Source: Polaribacter porphyrae (GTDB lineage Bacteria; Bacteroidota; Bacteroidia; Flavobacteriales; Flavobacteriaceae). From it: a DNA stretch of 64,000 nucleotides. The notes under the pieces were generated by a model that made no database searches, was not told where the DNA came from, and worked only from the letters and a program-made list of their open reading frames with translations. How positions within the stretch are numbered: position 1 is the first letter of the stretch; every line of letters begins with the position of its first letter. Of the stretch, positions 1-10,100 are shown one piece after another. The DNA lies in the NCBI RefSeq assembly GCF_002954685.1, contig NZ_MSCN01000001.1:644256-708255 (forward strand), written 5' to 3'. Made by a program: the position numbers and the translations under genes.

Positions 1-278
1 ACAGGAATATTGGTAATGCTATATGTTGAATCTGCGTATCTATAAAAACGCCTTTCATAAACTTCAATAGGTGCATTATATCCCAATTTATCACTACGCA
101 TCAATTGAATATCTAGCTGAATAGTACGTTTGCTTACGTTTACATCTTTTCCTTCATATTCGTACAAAGCATCAGAACAGGCTTCAATTAAGTCGTCTAA
201 AGTCCATTTTTTGAAGTTATTGCGTAAACAATAATCAATAGTTTTATACCTAATAAGTGCGTTTTTGTTGGATGCCAT
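1..278 (-). CDS. WYL-type transcriptional regulator, N-terminal part (cut by window edge)
   Basis: The reading frame starts with ATG at 278 and runs off the left edge, giving about 92 residues. It begins MASNKNALIRYKTIDYCLRN and continues with a helix-rich segment including KWTLDDLIEACSDAL and VSKRTIQLDIQLMR, which looks like a winged HTH. This N-terminus is typical of Bacteroidota WYL-domain regulators, but the WYL domain itself would lie outside the window. The gene is divergent from rtcB, and the 300-bp gap between them holds a palindrome, so it is the natural candidate regulator of the RNA-repair operon. The family call rests on resemblance of the N-terminus only. The regulatory link is inferred from position. 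Confidence 0.7.
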   Translation of the reverse strand, partial: MASNKNALIRYKTIDYCLRNNFKKWTLDDLIEACSDALYEYEGKDVNVSKRTIQLDIQLMRSDKLGYNAPIEVYERRFYRYADSTYSITNIP

Positions 279-299
279 TTTTTTTGTTTTTATTGAAGT

Positions 300-420
300 G
301 TTCTCGATACAAAATTTCTGAAAAAGAAATTTCACTCCAACTGACAACACTCTTTATAGTTAAGATTAAAAAGGATGTCAGTTCGAGTGATTTTGAGGAA
401 CGAAAAATTGTATCGAGAAC
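300..420. repeat. MITE/REP-like inverted repeat, 121 bp
   Basis: The ends GTTCTCGATACAA (300-312) and TTGTATCGAGAAC (408-420) are a perfect 13-bp inverted repeat, and similarity extends inward to arms of roughly 50 bp (ACTCCAACTGACA near 343-355 against TGTCAGTTCGAGT near 377-389). The right arm (375-421) recurs at 53597-53643 with 45 of 47 bases identical. No open reading frame lies inside. This is a non-autonomous repeat family, and it fills the part of the WYL-rtcB gap nearest the regulator. Confidence 0.85.
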
Positions 421-466
421 TAATTAAAAATAAAATATTTCAATAAAAATAACAATTAATTTCAAC

Positions 467-485
467 TACGCAAAAACATTGCGTA
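467..485. promoter_or_regulatory. Palindrome, candidate operator of the rtcB operon
   Basis: TACGCAA (467-473) and TTGCGTA (479-485) form a perfect inverted repeat with a 5-base spacer. A weak -7-like element, GATGTTTG (495-502, one mismatch to TAnnTTTG), lies just downstream, so the palindrome would sit around -33. Binding by the divergent WYL regulator is an inference. Confidence 0.5.
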
Positions 486-541
486 ATTGTGTAAGATGTT
501 TGTACTGGAATTGTAAAAGAAGAATTCTTTTTACATTGTAA

Positions 542-1984
<1,443 letters not shown>

Positions 1985-1988
1985 AATT

Positions 1989-2357
1989 ATGAAACTTTAT
2001 TGTAAAAAATGTAATTACCTTTTAACTTCTTTAAAGTTGGAGAAATCAGAATTAAAACAAATTTGTTTAATTGACGAGAAAGAACTTTTACAAGATAGAA
2101 AATATATTGAGGCTAATAGAATTGACTATAGTTTTGAAATTCCAATAGATTATTTAATTAATTCAAAAAGTATATCATTAAAAGATCATAAAGATTCTAT
2201 AAGACTACAAGGATGTTGTGGACCAGGTAATTTTGGAGTACTGAATCAAGTTTGTCCAAAATGTAAATTTGAAATTGGAGTTTTAATAGCAGATTGTTGG
2301 ACTCCAAGATTTATAGGAATTGATAAGAGTAAAATAAGTGAAAAACCATTATGGTAG
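1989..2357 (+). CDS. Small cysteine-rich (zinc-ribbon-like) protein of the RNA-repair operon
   Basis: The 122-residue protein begins MKLYCKKCNYLL. A longer frame reaches back to 1902 inside rtcB, but the ATG at 1989, 4 bp after the rtcB stop, is the natural start. CxxC pairs near both ends (CKKC around residue 5, CPKC around residue 90) could bind zinc. Between them lies GCCGPGNFG, and after the second pair ADCWTPRF. I do not recognise a named family. Its position between rtcB and two nucleotidyltransferases suggests an accessory role in RNA recognition or repair, which is inference only. Confidence 0.8.
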   Translation: MKLYCKKCNYLLTSLKLEKSELKQICLIDEKELLQDRKYIEANRIDYSFEIPIDYLINSKSISLKDHKDSIRLQGCCGPGNFGVLNQVCPKCKFEIGVLIADCWTPRFIGIDKSKISEKPLW

Positions 2358-2389
2358 TGAAAATGTTTATACAATTTTAGAGAAAGAAA

Positions 2390-3139
2390 ATGGAAATAAA
2401 TAAAAAATTAAAAGAAATAGAAAAAAGCAAAAAGGTAAACATCCTTTTTGCTTGTGAATCTGGGAGTAGAGCTTGGGGATTTGCTTCTCCAGATTCCGAT
2501 TTTGATTTTCGTTTTATATATGTAAAACCTTTAGAATGGTATTTATCTGTTTTAGGAAAAAAAGATTCGATAGATATTATGGATGGAAATTTTGATGCTG
2601 TAGGTTGGGAATTAAAAAAGCAATTAAGACTGATGATGAAATCTAATATTCCAGCTTTAGAACATTTGTTTTCGCCAATAATTTATGAAGGAAATGATTT
2701 GTTAATCAAAGAAATGAGAGATATAGGATTGGAATGTTTCTCACCAATAAAATCGATGTTTCATTATTTAAGTATGAGCAAAAAGTATGAAGAAAAGTTA
2801 AAAAAAGATGAAATTAAATTAAAAGATTTATTTTATGCTTTAAGAACTTCTTTAGCAGGAAAATGGATTTTAGAACATAACACTTTACCTCCAGTTGTTT
2901 TTGAAAAAATGCTGTATTTGGTTGATAAAAATTTAGAAAGTGAAATCAAAAATTTGATGAAAATCAAAAGTCAAAATGGAGAAAGTTATATACATCCAAG
3001 GAATAATTGTGTTATAAATTTAGTTTCAGAATTGATTGCAGAAAACAATAAGTATGCAAAAACTTTGCCTAATGGAAAACCTGATAGTGAAAAAATAAAT
3101 ACATTTTTATATAAAACCTTAACCAATGAAAACTATTGA
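2390..3139 (+). CDS. RlaP-like Pol-beta nucleotidyltransferase, first copy
   Basis: The 249-residue protein has the nucleotidyltransferase signature GSRAWGFASPDSDFDFR at residues 24-40. The GS pair and the DxD carboxylates of the Pol-beta fold are intact, and a later acidic strand (IDIMDGNFDAVGWE) could supply the third metal ligand. This matches the RlaP family (PF10127), described as a Pol-beta group linked to RNA ligases in RNA-repair operons. The likely role is adding nucleotides to, or modifying, broken RNA ends before RtcB seals them. The C-terminal half is helical. It overlaps the next gene by 14 bp, implying translational coupling. The substrate is not known from sequence. Confidence 0.85.
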   Translation: MEINKKLKEIEKSKKVNILFACESGSRAWGFASPDSDFDFRFIYVKPLEWYLSVLGKKDSIDIMDGNFDAVGWELKKQLRLMMKSNIPALEHLFSPIIYEGNDLLIKEMRDIGLECFSPIKSMFHYLSMSKKYEEKLKKDEIKLKDLFYALRTSLAGKWILEHNTLPPVVFEKMLYLVDKNLESEIKNLMKIKSQNGESYIHPRNNCVINLVSELIAENNKYAKTLPNGKPDSEKINTFLYKTLTNENY

Positions 3140-4181
3140 AGAATTAAAAAAATCTAATAGTATTATATTTGAATGCATTAGTGGTAGTAAGGCTTATGGT
3201 TTGGCTACTCCTAATTCTGATACAGATATTAGAGGTGTTTTTATTTTACCTAAAGAACAATTTTATTCTTTGGATTATGTTGGTCAAATAAATAATGAAA
3301 CCAATGACGTTGCTTTTTATGAATTGAGAAAATTTATAGAATTATGTGCTAAAAACAACCCTAATATTTTAGAAATGTTGAATGTGCCTGAAGAATGTAT
3401 TTTGTACAAACATTCTTTATTCGACCAAATTAAAAAGGAACTATTTCTGTCTAAACTCTGTAAAAATACATTTGCAAATTATGCATTTACACAAATAAAA
3501 AAAGCAAGAGGTTTGAATAAGAAAATTTCAAACCCTGTTGATAAGAAACGAAAAACTGTAAAAGATTTTTGTATAATTAGAGATGGGAAAAAAGCAGTTT
3601 CTTTACTTGATTTTTTAAATGATAAAAACTTAAAATCAGAAAATTGTGGTTTAGCTAAAGTATCTCATATTAAAGATTGCTTTAATCTTTTTTATAGTGA
3701 AACTTTAAGTTATAATGGTATTTCAAGAACTAATGCTAATGAAGTTTGTGTAAGTTCTATCCCAAAGGTAGAAGAGCCTATTGCTTTATTGTATTTTAAT
3801 AAAGATGGATATTCTGCCTATTGCAAAAAATATAAAGAATATTGGACTTGGGTAGAGAAAAGGAATGAGGAACGTTATAAAAACAACGTATCTCATAACA
3901 AAAATTACGATGCAAAAAATATTATGCATACATTTCGACTCTTATTAATGGCAAGGGAAATAGGAGAATTTGGAGTTATAAACGTTAATCGAATAGATAG
4001 AGAATATCTTTTATCTATCAAAAATGCTGTATACGAGTATGATGAATTGGTTAAAAAAGCAGAAAGTATAAAGGATAATTTAGACTCTATTTATTCAAAT
4101 TCTTCATTAATAGAAAAACCAAATTTTGATAAAATTAATAAATTGTTATTTAAAATTAGAAATCAATTTTATGAACTGTAA
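3126..4181 (+). CDS. RlaP-like Pol-beta nucleotidyltransferase, second copy
   Basis: The 351-residue protein carries GSKAYGLATPNSDTDIRG at residues 20-37, followed by NDVAFYELRKF, which provides a plausible third catalytic acid. It is about 100 residues longer than its neighbour and otherwise divergent, so the two are not a recent duplication. The larger size fits the classical COG3541/PF10127 form. Its ATG lies inside the end of the preceding gene. Two active-looking paralogs in one rtcB operon suggest different RNA ends or a heteromeric enzyme; this is inference. It is the last gene of the operon, and 60 bp separate it from the ABC ATPase gene. Confidence 0.87.
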   Translation: MKTIEELKKSNSIIFECISGSKAYGLATPNSDTDIRGVFILPKEQFYSLDYVGQINNETNDVAFYELRKFIELCAKNNPNILEMLNVPEECILYKHSLFDQIKKELFLSKLCKNTFANYAFTQIKKARGLNKKISNPVDKKRKTVKDFCIIRDGKKAVSLLDFLNDKNLKSENCGLAKVSHIKDCFNLFYSETLSYNGISRTNANEVCVSSIPKVEEPIALLYFNKDGYSAYCKKYKEYWTWVEKRNEERYKNNVSHNKNYDAKNIMHTFRLLLMAREIGEFGVINVNRIDREYLLSIKNAVYEYDELVKKAESIKDNLDSIYSNSSLIEKPNFDKINKLLFKIRNQFYEL

Positions 4182-4241
4182 AACAATTTTTTAAATAGAT
4201 TTTAGTTACATTTAAAAGAAAATTGCAACAATTTCCAAAAA

Positions 4242-5402
4242 ATGATTTTTACACAAGAACAATTAATACAAAATGCGTTATTGTATTTTAAAAGAGGTGA
4301 TTATTCTTTAGGTTATAGAACACTTTTAGACACGGCTTTAAATACAGATTCCGAACTAATATTTATACAGGTTTTAAACTTTGTAGCACAATATGAAAAT
4401 GAAAGTAATGCTAATAAATTGTCATTACTTCATTTGTTTACAGAATGTTGTGAAGCCATAAAAAAGGTAAAAGTTAAAGAAAAAGGATTGTTAGAACATA
4501 CAATTTTGTCTGCAAAAAATATCACAAAGAACTATAACAAAGGGAGGTTCGTTTTAGGCCCTGTTAGTGTCTCATTAAAAAAAGGCGACATCTTTGGTTT
4601 AGTAGGAGAAAACGGAAATGGTAAAACCACATTATTAACAGCTTTAGCTTCTTTAAATAAAATTAATTCAGGCAGTATTGAATATACATTTTCTACAAAG
4701 GTTTTTGGTAAATATGACGAATTATCAAAGCTTGTCTATATACCTCAAAGAACTCCTGTTTGGTATGGTAAGGTTTTAGATAATTTAAAATTTGCATTAG
4801 TGCATCATGGAGTTAAAGAAGCAAAAAATGAATTGTTGGTGTTAATGATGGTAGCCAGATTTGGTCTTTGGAAATATAAGGACTTAAAATGGAGCGAACT
4901 TTCTTCGGGTTACAAAATGCGTTTTGAATTAGCAAGAACATTGTTAAGAAAACCAGAGATTATTTTGCTTGATGAACCTTTAGCTAATCTCGATATTTTG
5001 GCTCAACAAATTATTTTAGAAGATTTAAGAATGATGGCAAAATCACCTGTAAACCCTATTGCTATGGTTTTTTCTTCACAACAATTATATGAAGTAGAAA
5101 AAATTTCTGACGAGGTAATTTACTTAAGAAATGGCAAGCCTTCTAATGAATTGAATTTAGAAGAAAAAGAACAAAACTATTTAATTTTAGAACTTGATAC
5201 TCAAAACTCTAGAGGAGAATTAGAAGTTGTTTTTAATGAATTACATCTTGAAAAATTAGAATTTAATGGAGGTGTTTACATACTTTATTTTAAAGATAAA
5301 ATTTCTTTTAATGATGTTTTAGCTGCAATAGCTAAACATAAATTAAAAGTAGAATACATTCGAGATATTTCTAAATCTAGCAGACGCTTTTTTGTGTATT
5401 AA
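4242..5402 (+). CDS. ABC transporter ATP-binding protein with helical N-terminal extension
   Basis: The ABC ATPase domain starts near residue 85. Walker A is GENGNGKTT (122-130), the Q-loop region is YIPQRTP, the signature is LSSGYKMRFELAR, and Walker B is ILLDEPLANLD. The first 80 residues (FTQEQLIQNALLYFKRGDYSLGY onward) are helical and TPR-like, and are not part of a normal ABC domain. About 110 residues follow the ATPase. The next gene, 17 bp downstream, encodes a multi-pass membrane protein and is the likely permease partner. The substrate cannot be told. The LSSGY signature is slightly divergent from LSGGQ. Confidence 0.9.
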   Translation: MIFTQEQLIQNALLYFKRGDYSLGYRTLLDTALNTDSELIFIQVLNFVAQYENESNANKLSLLHLFTECCEAIKKVKVKEKGLLEHTILSAKNITKNYNKGRFVLGPVSVSLKKGDIFGLVGENGNGKTTLLTALASLNKINSGSIEYTFSTKVFGKYDELSKLVYIPQRTPVWYGKVLDNLKFALVHHGVKEAKNELLVLMMVARFGLWKYKDLKWSELSSGYKMRFELARTLLRKPEIILLDEPLANLDILAQQIILEDLRMMAKSPVNPIAMVFSSQQLYEVEKISDEVIYLRNGKPSNELNLEEKEQNYLILELDTQNSRGELEVVFNELHLEKLEFNGGVYILYFKDKISFNDVLAAIAKHKLKVEYIRDISKSSRRFFVY

Positions 5403-5419
5403 TTTTAAAGAATTGCAAA

Positions 5420-7060
5420 ATGAATTTTATAAATAAAGTAAATAAATATCTTTTAGAGCATTATCCATTAATTTGGAACACACGTTTGGTTTGGATGACT
5501 GGTGTTAATGTCATCATTCATATGCTTTTTTTTATAATAGGCTATTTTTCTGTAAGTGGTTTAGAAGATTTAAAAGAACATTATAATTTAAGTGATTTCT
5601 TTTTTAATACTTCAGTATTGTATTATAATTTTTTAATATCAATATTTATCATCTTAATTTGGATTATTTTTTACTTAAGAAACAATGCTTTTAAAAACCT
5701 ATACAGTATTCCAAAATCTTATTTATTCAAGCAATTTTGTATAGTTTTTATTATATTTTTATTAAGCATTACCCAAAATTATTCTTTTAGAAGCGGTTTA
5801 ACAACTAAAATAAAATCTCTTTATGATTGGGAGTCTGTTGATGCAGATATTAAAAAATTTAATAAAGCTGGTATCTTCTTAATTCACAATGAAGACGAAT
5901 ATGAAATTGATAAAAAGCAGTATCCTAAACCATTTCCTTTAAAAATGGCTTATGCTAATAGTTTAGAATATATGGAAAACATTGATACTACTAGAGCATA
6001 TATAAATTTTAAAGACACATACTATCAGTTTTATACTATCAATAAGAAAAAACAGCAAGAAAAAGAACGTAAGTCTATCTTAAACATATTCGAAAATAAT
6101 GATATTGATTTTACTATAAGAGATGTAGTTGATATTACAGAATTTAAAGAATTTATAAATCCTTCTTTATATAATTATTCTAAAGAACTTTTTGTTTATG
6201 GTCAAGATTCTATTACCAAAAAATTACAATTACAACATCATCAAAAAGTATTGGATGAGAGAAATGAATCAATACTAAAAAATGAAATTAATACACTATT
6301 GTCTTTAGCAGAAAAATACGATTTAGATCATAATTTAGATGTTGATACATTGCTTAAAATGGTGTATAATCCACCTAATTTTTTGTTAACAGAGCTTATC
6401 AATCCATCCAACCCAGGTTTACCTCAATATTTTAAAAGCTTTAATAAAAAGTACAATGAAGAAATTTTATATTCAAAGACATTGTATTACGATTTAGGGA
6501 GAATCGATAATTATTTTAAAAATGTTTATGAAGCTTATTTTGTATCTTCAGCAGTAGGATTATTATATTTCTTTATTGGTTTTGCATTTTTTTTAGGAGT
6601 CGTATTTTTTATTTTTAAAACTACTAGTGTCAAATCTTTATTATTATCTGTTGTTGCTAGTATTGTTGTACTAATAATAATTGTTTGGTTAATGTCTTCT
6701 TCAAGAAGATTAATTTTGAATAGTGATTACCGAGAGTTTGCAATAATGTTATTCGTATCATTTATTATAATTTTGTTTGCTTTTATTGCTTATGTTTCAA
6801 AATGGAAAAAACTTATTGTTTCAATCAATTGGAGTTTAGCATTACTGGCTATTCCTATTTTCTTTCTCTTTTTTGGTCTTACAATTACAGAATATTTAAA
6901 AAATAGTCATTTAGATAAATTTCCAAAAGACTATAGTTATAAGAGTAATTTTGATATTTGGTTTACAAATTATGGTTTTTGGGCAATAATTTTAGTGTCA
7001 TTCTTTTCTGTTTACGTGTATAGTATCTATATTAGAAAATTAAAAGCAAGACCAGAGTAA
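5420..7060 (+). CDS. Multi-pass membrane protein, probable partner of the ABC ATPase
   Basis: The 546-residue protein has about three hydrophobic helices in the first 120 residues, then a long polar extracytoplasmic or cytoplasmic stretch of about 240 residues, and then about five more helices to the C-terminus. This resembles ABC-2 type permeases with a large loop. I do not recognise a specific family. It is adjacent to and co-directional with the ATPase gene, so a two-protein exporter is the simplest reading. Confidence 0.8.
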   Translation: MNFINKVNKYLLEHYPLIWNTRLVWMTGVNVIIHMLFFIIGYFSVSGLEDLKEHYNLSDFFFNTSVLYYNFLISIFIILIWIIFYLRNNAFKNLYSIPKSYLFKQFCIVFIIFLLSITQNYSFRSGLTTKIKSLYDWESVDADIKKFNKAGIFLIHNEDEYEIDKKQYPKPFPLKMAYANSLEYMENIDTTRAYINFKDTYYQFYTINKKKQQEKERKSILNIFENNDIDFTIRDVVDITEFKEFINPSLYNYSKELFVYGQDSITKKLQLQHHQKVLDERNESILKNEINTLLSLAEKYDLDHNLDVDTLLKMVYNPPNFLLTELINPSNPGLPQYFKSFNKKYNEEILYSKTLYYDLGRIDNYFKNVYEAYFVSSAVGLLYFFIGFAFFLGVVFFIFKTTSVKSLLLSVVASIVVLIIIVWLMSSSRRLILNSDYREFAIMLFVSFIIILFAFIAYVSKWKKLIVSINWSLALLAIPIFFLFFGLTITEYLKNSHLDKFPKDYSYKSNFDIWFTNYGFWAIILVSFFSVYVYSIYIRKLKARPE

Positions 7061-7145
7061 AGGTTTATATATAAATTATTAATTTTAATAACTTAAAAGA
7101 GTTAACAAATTCAATCTAAAATGATATTTAATTAATAGACTATAA

Positions 7146-7153
7146 TATCTTTG
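7146..7153 (+). promoter_or_regulatory. -7 element of the tamB promoter
   Basis: TATCTTTG matches the Bacteroidota -7 consensus TAnnTTTG exactly and lies 20 bp before the tamB start, so the leader would be short. I see no convincing -33 TTTG at 19 bp upstream. Confidence 0.55.
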
Positions 7154-7172
7154 TGCATCAAACATAATTGAA

Positions 7173-10100
7173 TTGATTGCTTACCAAAAAAATAAAAAAA
7201 GAAGATTTCGTTTTTTAAGAAGAACTCTACGTGTGTTCGTAGGTATTATTACTTTTCTAATATTATTAGTTCTTTTTGTTAAAAGTCCTTGGGGACAAAA
7301 TATTATCATAAACCAAATAACCAGCTACATTTCTAAAAAAACCAACACTAAAATAGCTATTGATAAAGCTTTTATAACTTTTGATGGCAGTGTAAAAATT
7401 GATGGTTTATTTTTGGAAGATAAAAAAGGCGATACCCTAGTTTATTCCAAATCACTAAAAGCCAATTTGCCACTTTGGGGTTTGATAAATGGAACTGCTC
7501 TTGGTGTAGATGATGTAAAATGGAATGGTTTGCGTGCAAATATCATCAGAAAAGATACTGTTTCTGGGTACAATTTTCAATTTTTGATTGATGCTTTAGC
7601 TCCACAAAAAACAGATACTATTGTAAAAGATACCATATCTAAATCTCCAGAAATTATCATTGGCAATCTGGATTTAACTAATGTTCACGTGGTTTATAAT
7701 GATATTCCTTTAGGAATTGAGAGCAGTTATAAAGTAAATCAACTAAAAACCAGTATGAAAAAAGTGGATGCTGAGAATATGGTTTTTAAAACGAATGATT
7801 TGTTACTTACAGATGCAAATATAAAATACATTCAAAAACCTGTTTTAGTTGTTTCTGATGAAGAAATTCTTTTACCAAACTTATCTGCAGAAAATATAAC
7901 TGTAAAAAATACTAAATTTTATTATGAAGCTACAGAGAGCAATTTAATCACAGATTTGAATTTGCTAGATTTTTCATCAGAAAACCCACAACTAAACTTA
8001 GAAGAAGGAGTTTTTAATATTGATGATATCACCCTAAAAAAATCAACAATTACAGTAAAAACGGAAACTGTTAAAAACCAAAATAGAAAAAAACAGAATT
8101 CAGAATTTTTTTTACCAGATTTATTGCTGAAAATTGGAGGTGTTAATTTAGAAAACAATAAAATTAATTATATAGTTGATAATCAAATAGTAAGAAATGA
8201 TATTCTGAATCCAAATGCTTTGGCTTTTCAGAATGTAAATCTAATAGCCTCAGATATTTCTTATGAAAATAAAAAAGCAGCTTTAAACCTAAGCACATTT
8301 AATTTTAGCGAAAGTTCAGGGTTAGATTTACAGAAACTAACTTTTAAGGGGTCATTTTCTAATAGTAAATTAGACATTAATAAATTACAATTTTTATCAG
8401 AAGGAAACAGCATTGCTGGTAATTTTGAAATGTTTTACAACTCATTACAACAATTGATAGTAAATCCGGAAGTTGCTAAAGTAAAGCTAAATCTACCAAC
8501 AATCAATTTGAATTTGAATCGATTATTGCGTTTTCAACCTTCACTTAAAAAAAATAGCTACATCAAAGAGTTGAGTAAAAAACCTATTGTAGGAAGTGTT
8601 TTTGCAAATGGAAATTTAGCCAATATCAACTTGTATAACAGTAAAATTAATTGGGGAAAAACGACAGAAATTGCTTTGGATGGTACTATTAAAAATGCTA
8701 CAAATATGGATAAACTCAAACTGAATTTACCAGAAATAAAAGCTAAAACAACTAGAAATGATATTCTAAAATTCATCAATGAAGATAGTTTAGGAATCAA
8801 ATTACCGAAAGAAATTTTATTAACAGGAAGTATTAATGGAAGTTTAAAAGACATTAAAACAGATTTAAAATTAAAATCTTCTCAAGGAACAATTGTTGTC
8901 AATGGAAATTTAACAAATACTGATAAAATTAATTTTGATGCAACTATTTCCATCAAAGATTATCAGTTAAATGAATTGTTGAAGAATGATAAATTAGGCA
9001 CAGCAACTATCAATATAAAATCTAAAGGAAATGGAAAAACACTTAATGATTTAGATGCAACTTTAAATGTTACTGTTTCCGAGTTAAAACTAAACAATTA
9101 CGCTATAAAAGATTTACAATTAAATGGCGATTTTAAAAATGGAATAGGGAACTTAAAATCTAAATACAAAGACAGTAATTTAAATATTAAATTAGATGCT
9201 TTTGTAGATTTAGATACTGTAAATACTAAAGCAAATGCCACCATAAATGTTATTGGTGCAGATTTGGAAGCATTAGGTTTAATGCAGCGTAAAGTTAAAA
9301 CAGGTATGGATATTACTCTTGGTTTCAAAGGGAATGCAACTAACTATACTGTAGATGCTGATGTAAAAAATGGAGCTGTAGTTTACGATAATAAAACTTA
9401 TTTGTTGGGCGGAATTAATGTTAATGGATTTATAGATAAAGACACAACAGCAGTTTCTTTTAAAAATAAAACAATAGATTTAAAACTAGCTTCTAATACA
9501 GATCCAGCAAGATTTAGTAAGGCTTTGGAGCAACATATTTTTAGTTATTTTTATAGAGATGAAATCATTTCTGATACCATAAAGAATCCTGTAAATTTAA
9601 CTTTCAGAGGTAAAATTGCACAAACTCCACTTTTAGAAGAAGTTTTTTTAGTAAATATAAAAGATATCGATACTATTGATATTGCTGTTGATTTTAATCA
9701 GAAAAAAAGAAAATTAAATGCTAAAATAACAGCTCCTCACATTAATTATAGTGGAAATGAAATTGATAGTTTGTCTTTTACAATGAACACAAATAAAGAC
9801 GATTTTAATTTTAGACTTGGCTTTAAGGATATCAAAGCAAATCCTTTAGACGTTCCAAAAACCGTTATTACAGGGAATCAAAAAAATAATGAATTATCAT
9901 TGAATTTTAAAGGAATTCATAAAGACGAATTGATGATGAATGTAAATACAAAAATTACAGGGAATCGTGATTTGCTTAAATTTACAGTAGCTTCAGATAG
10001 TTTATTTTTAAATAAACACAGTTGGGCAATTCCAGAGAATAATCAGATTGAATTTATTGATAATAATCAGCTAAAATTTACCAATTTTAAAATCACAAAA

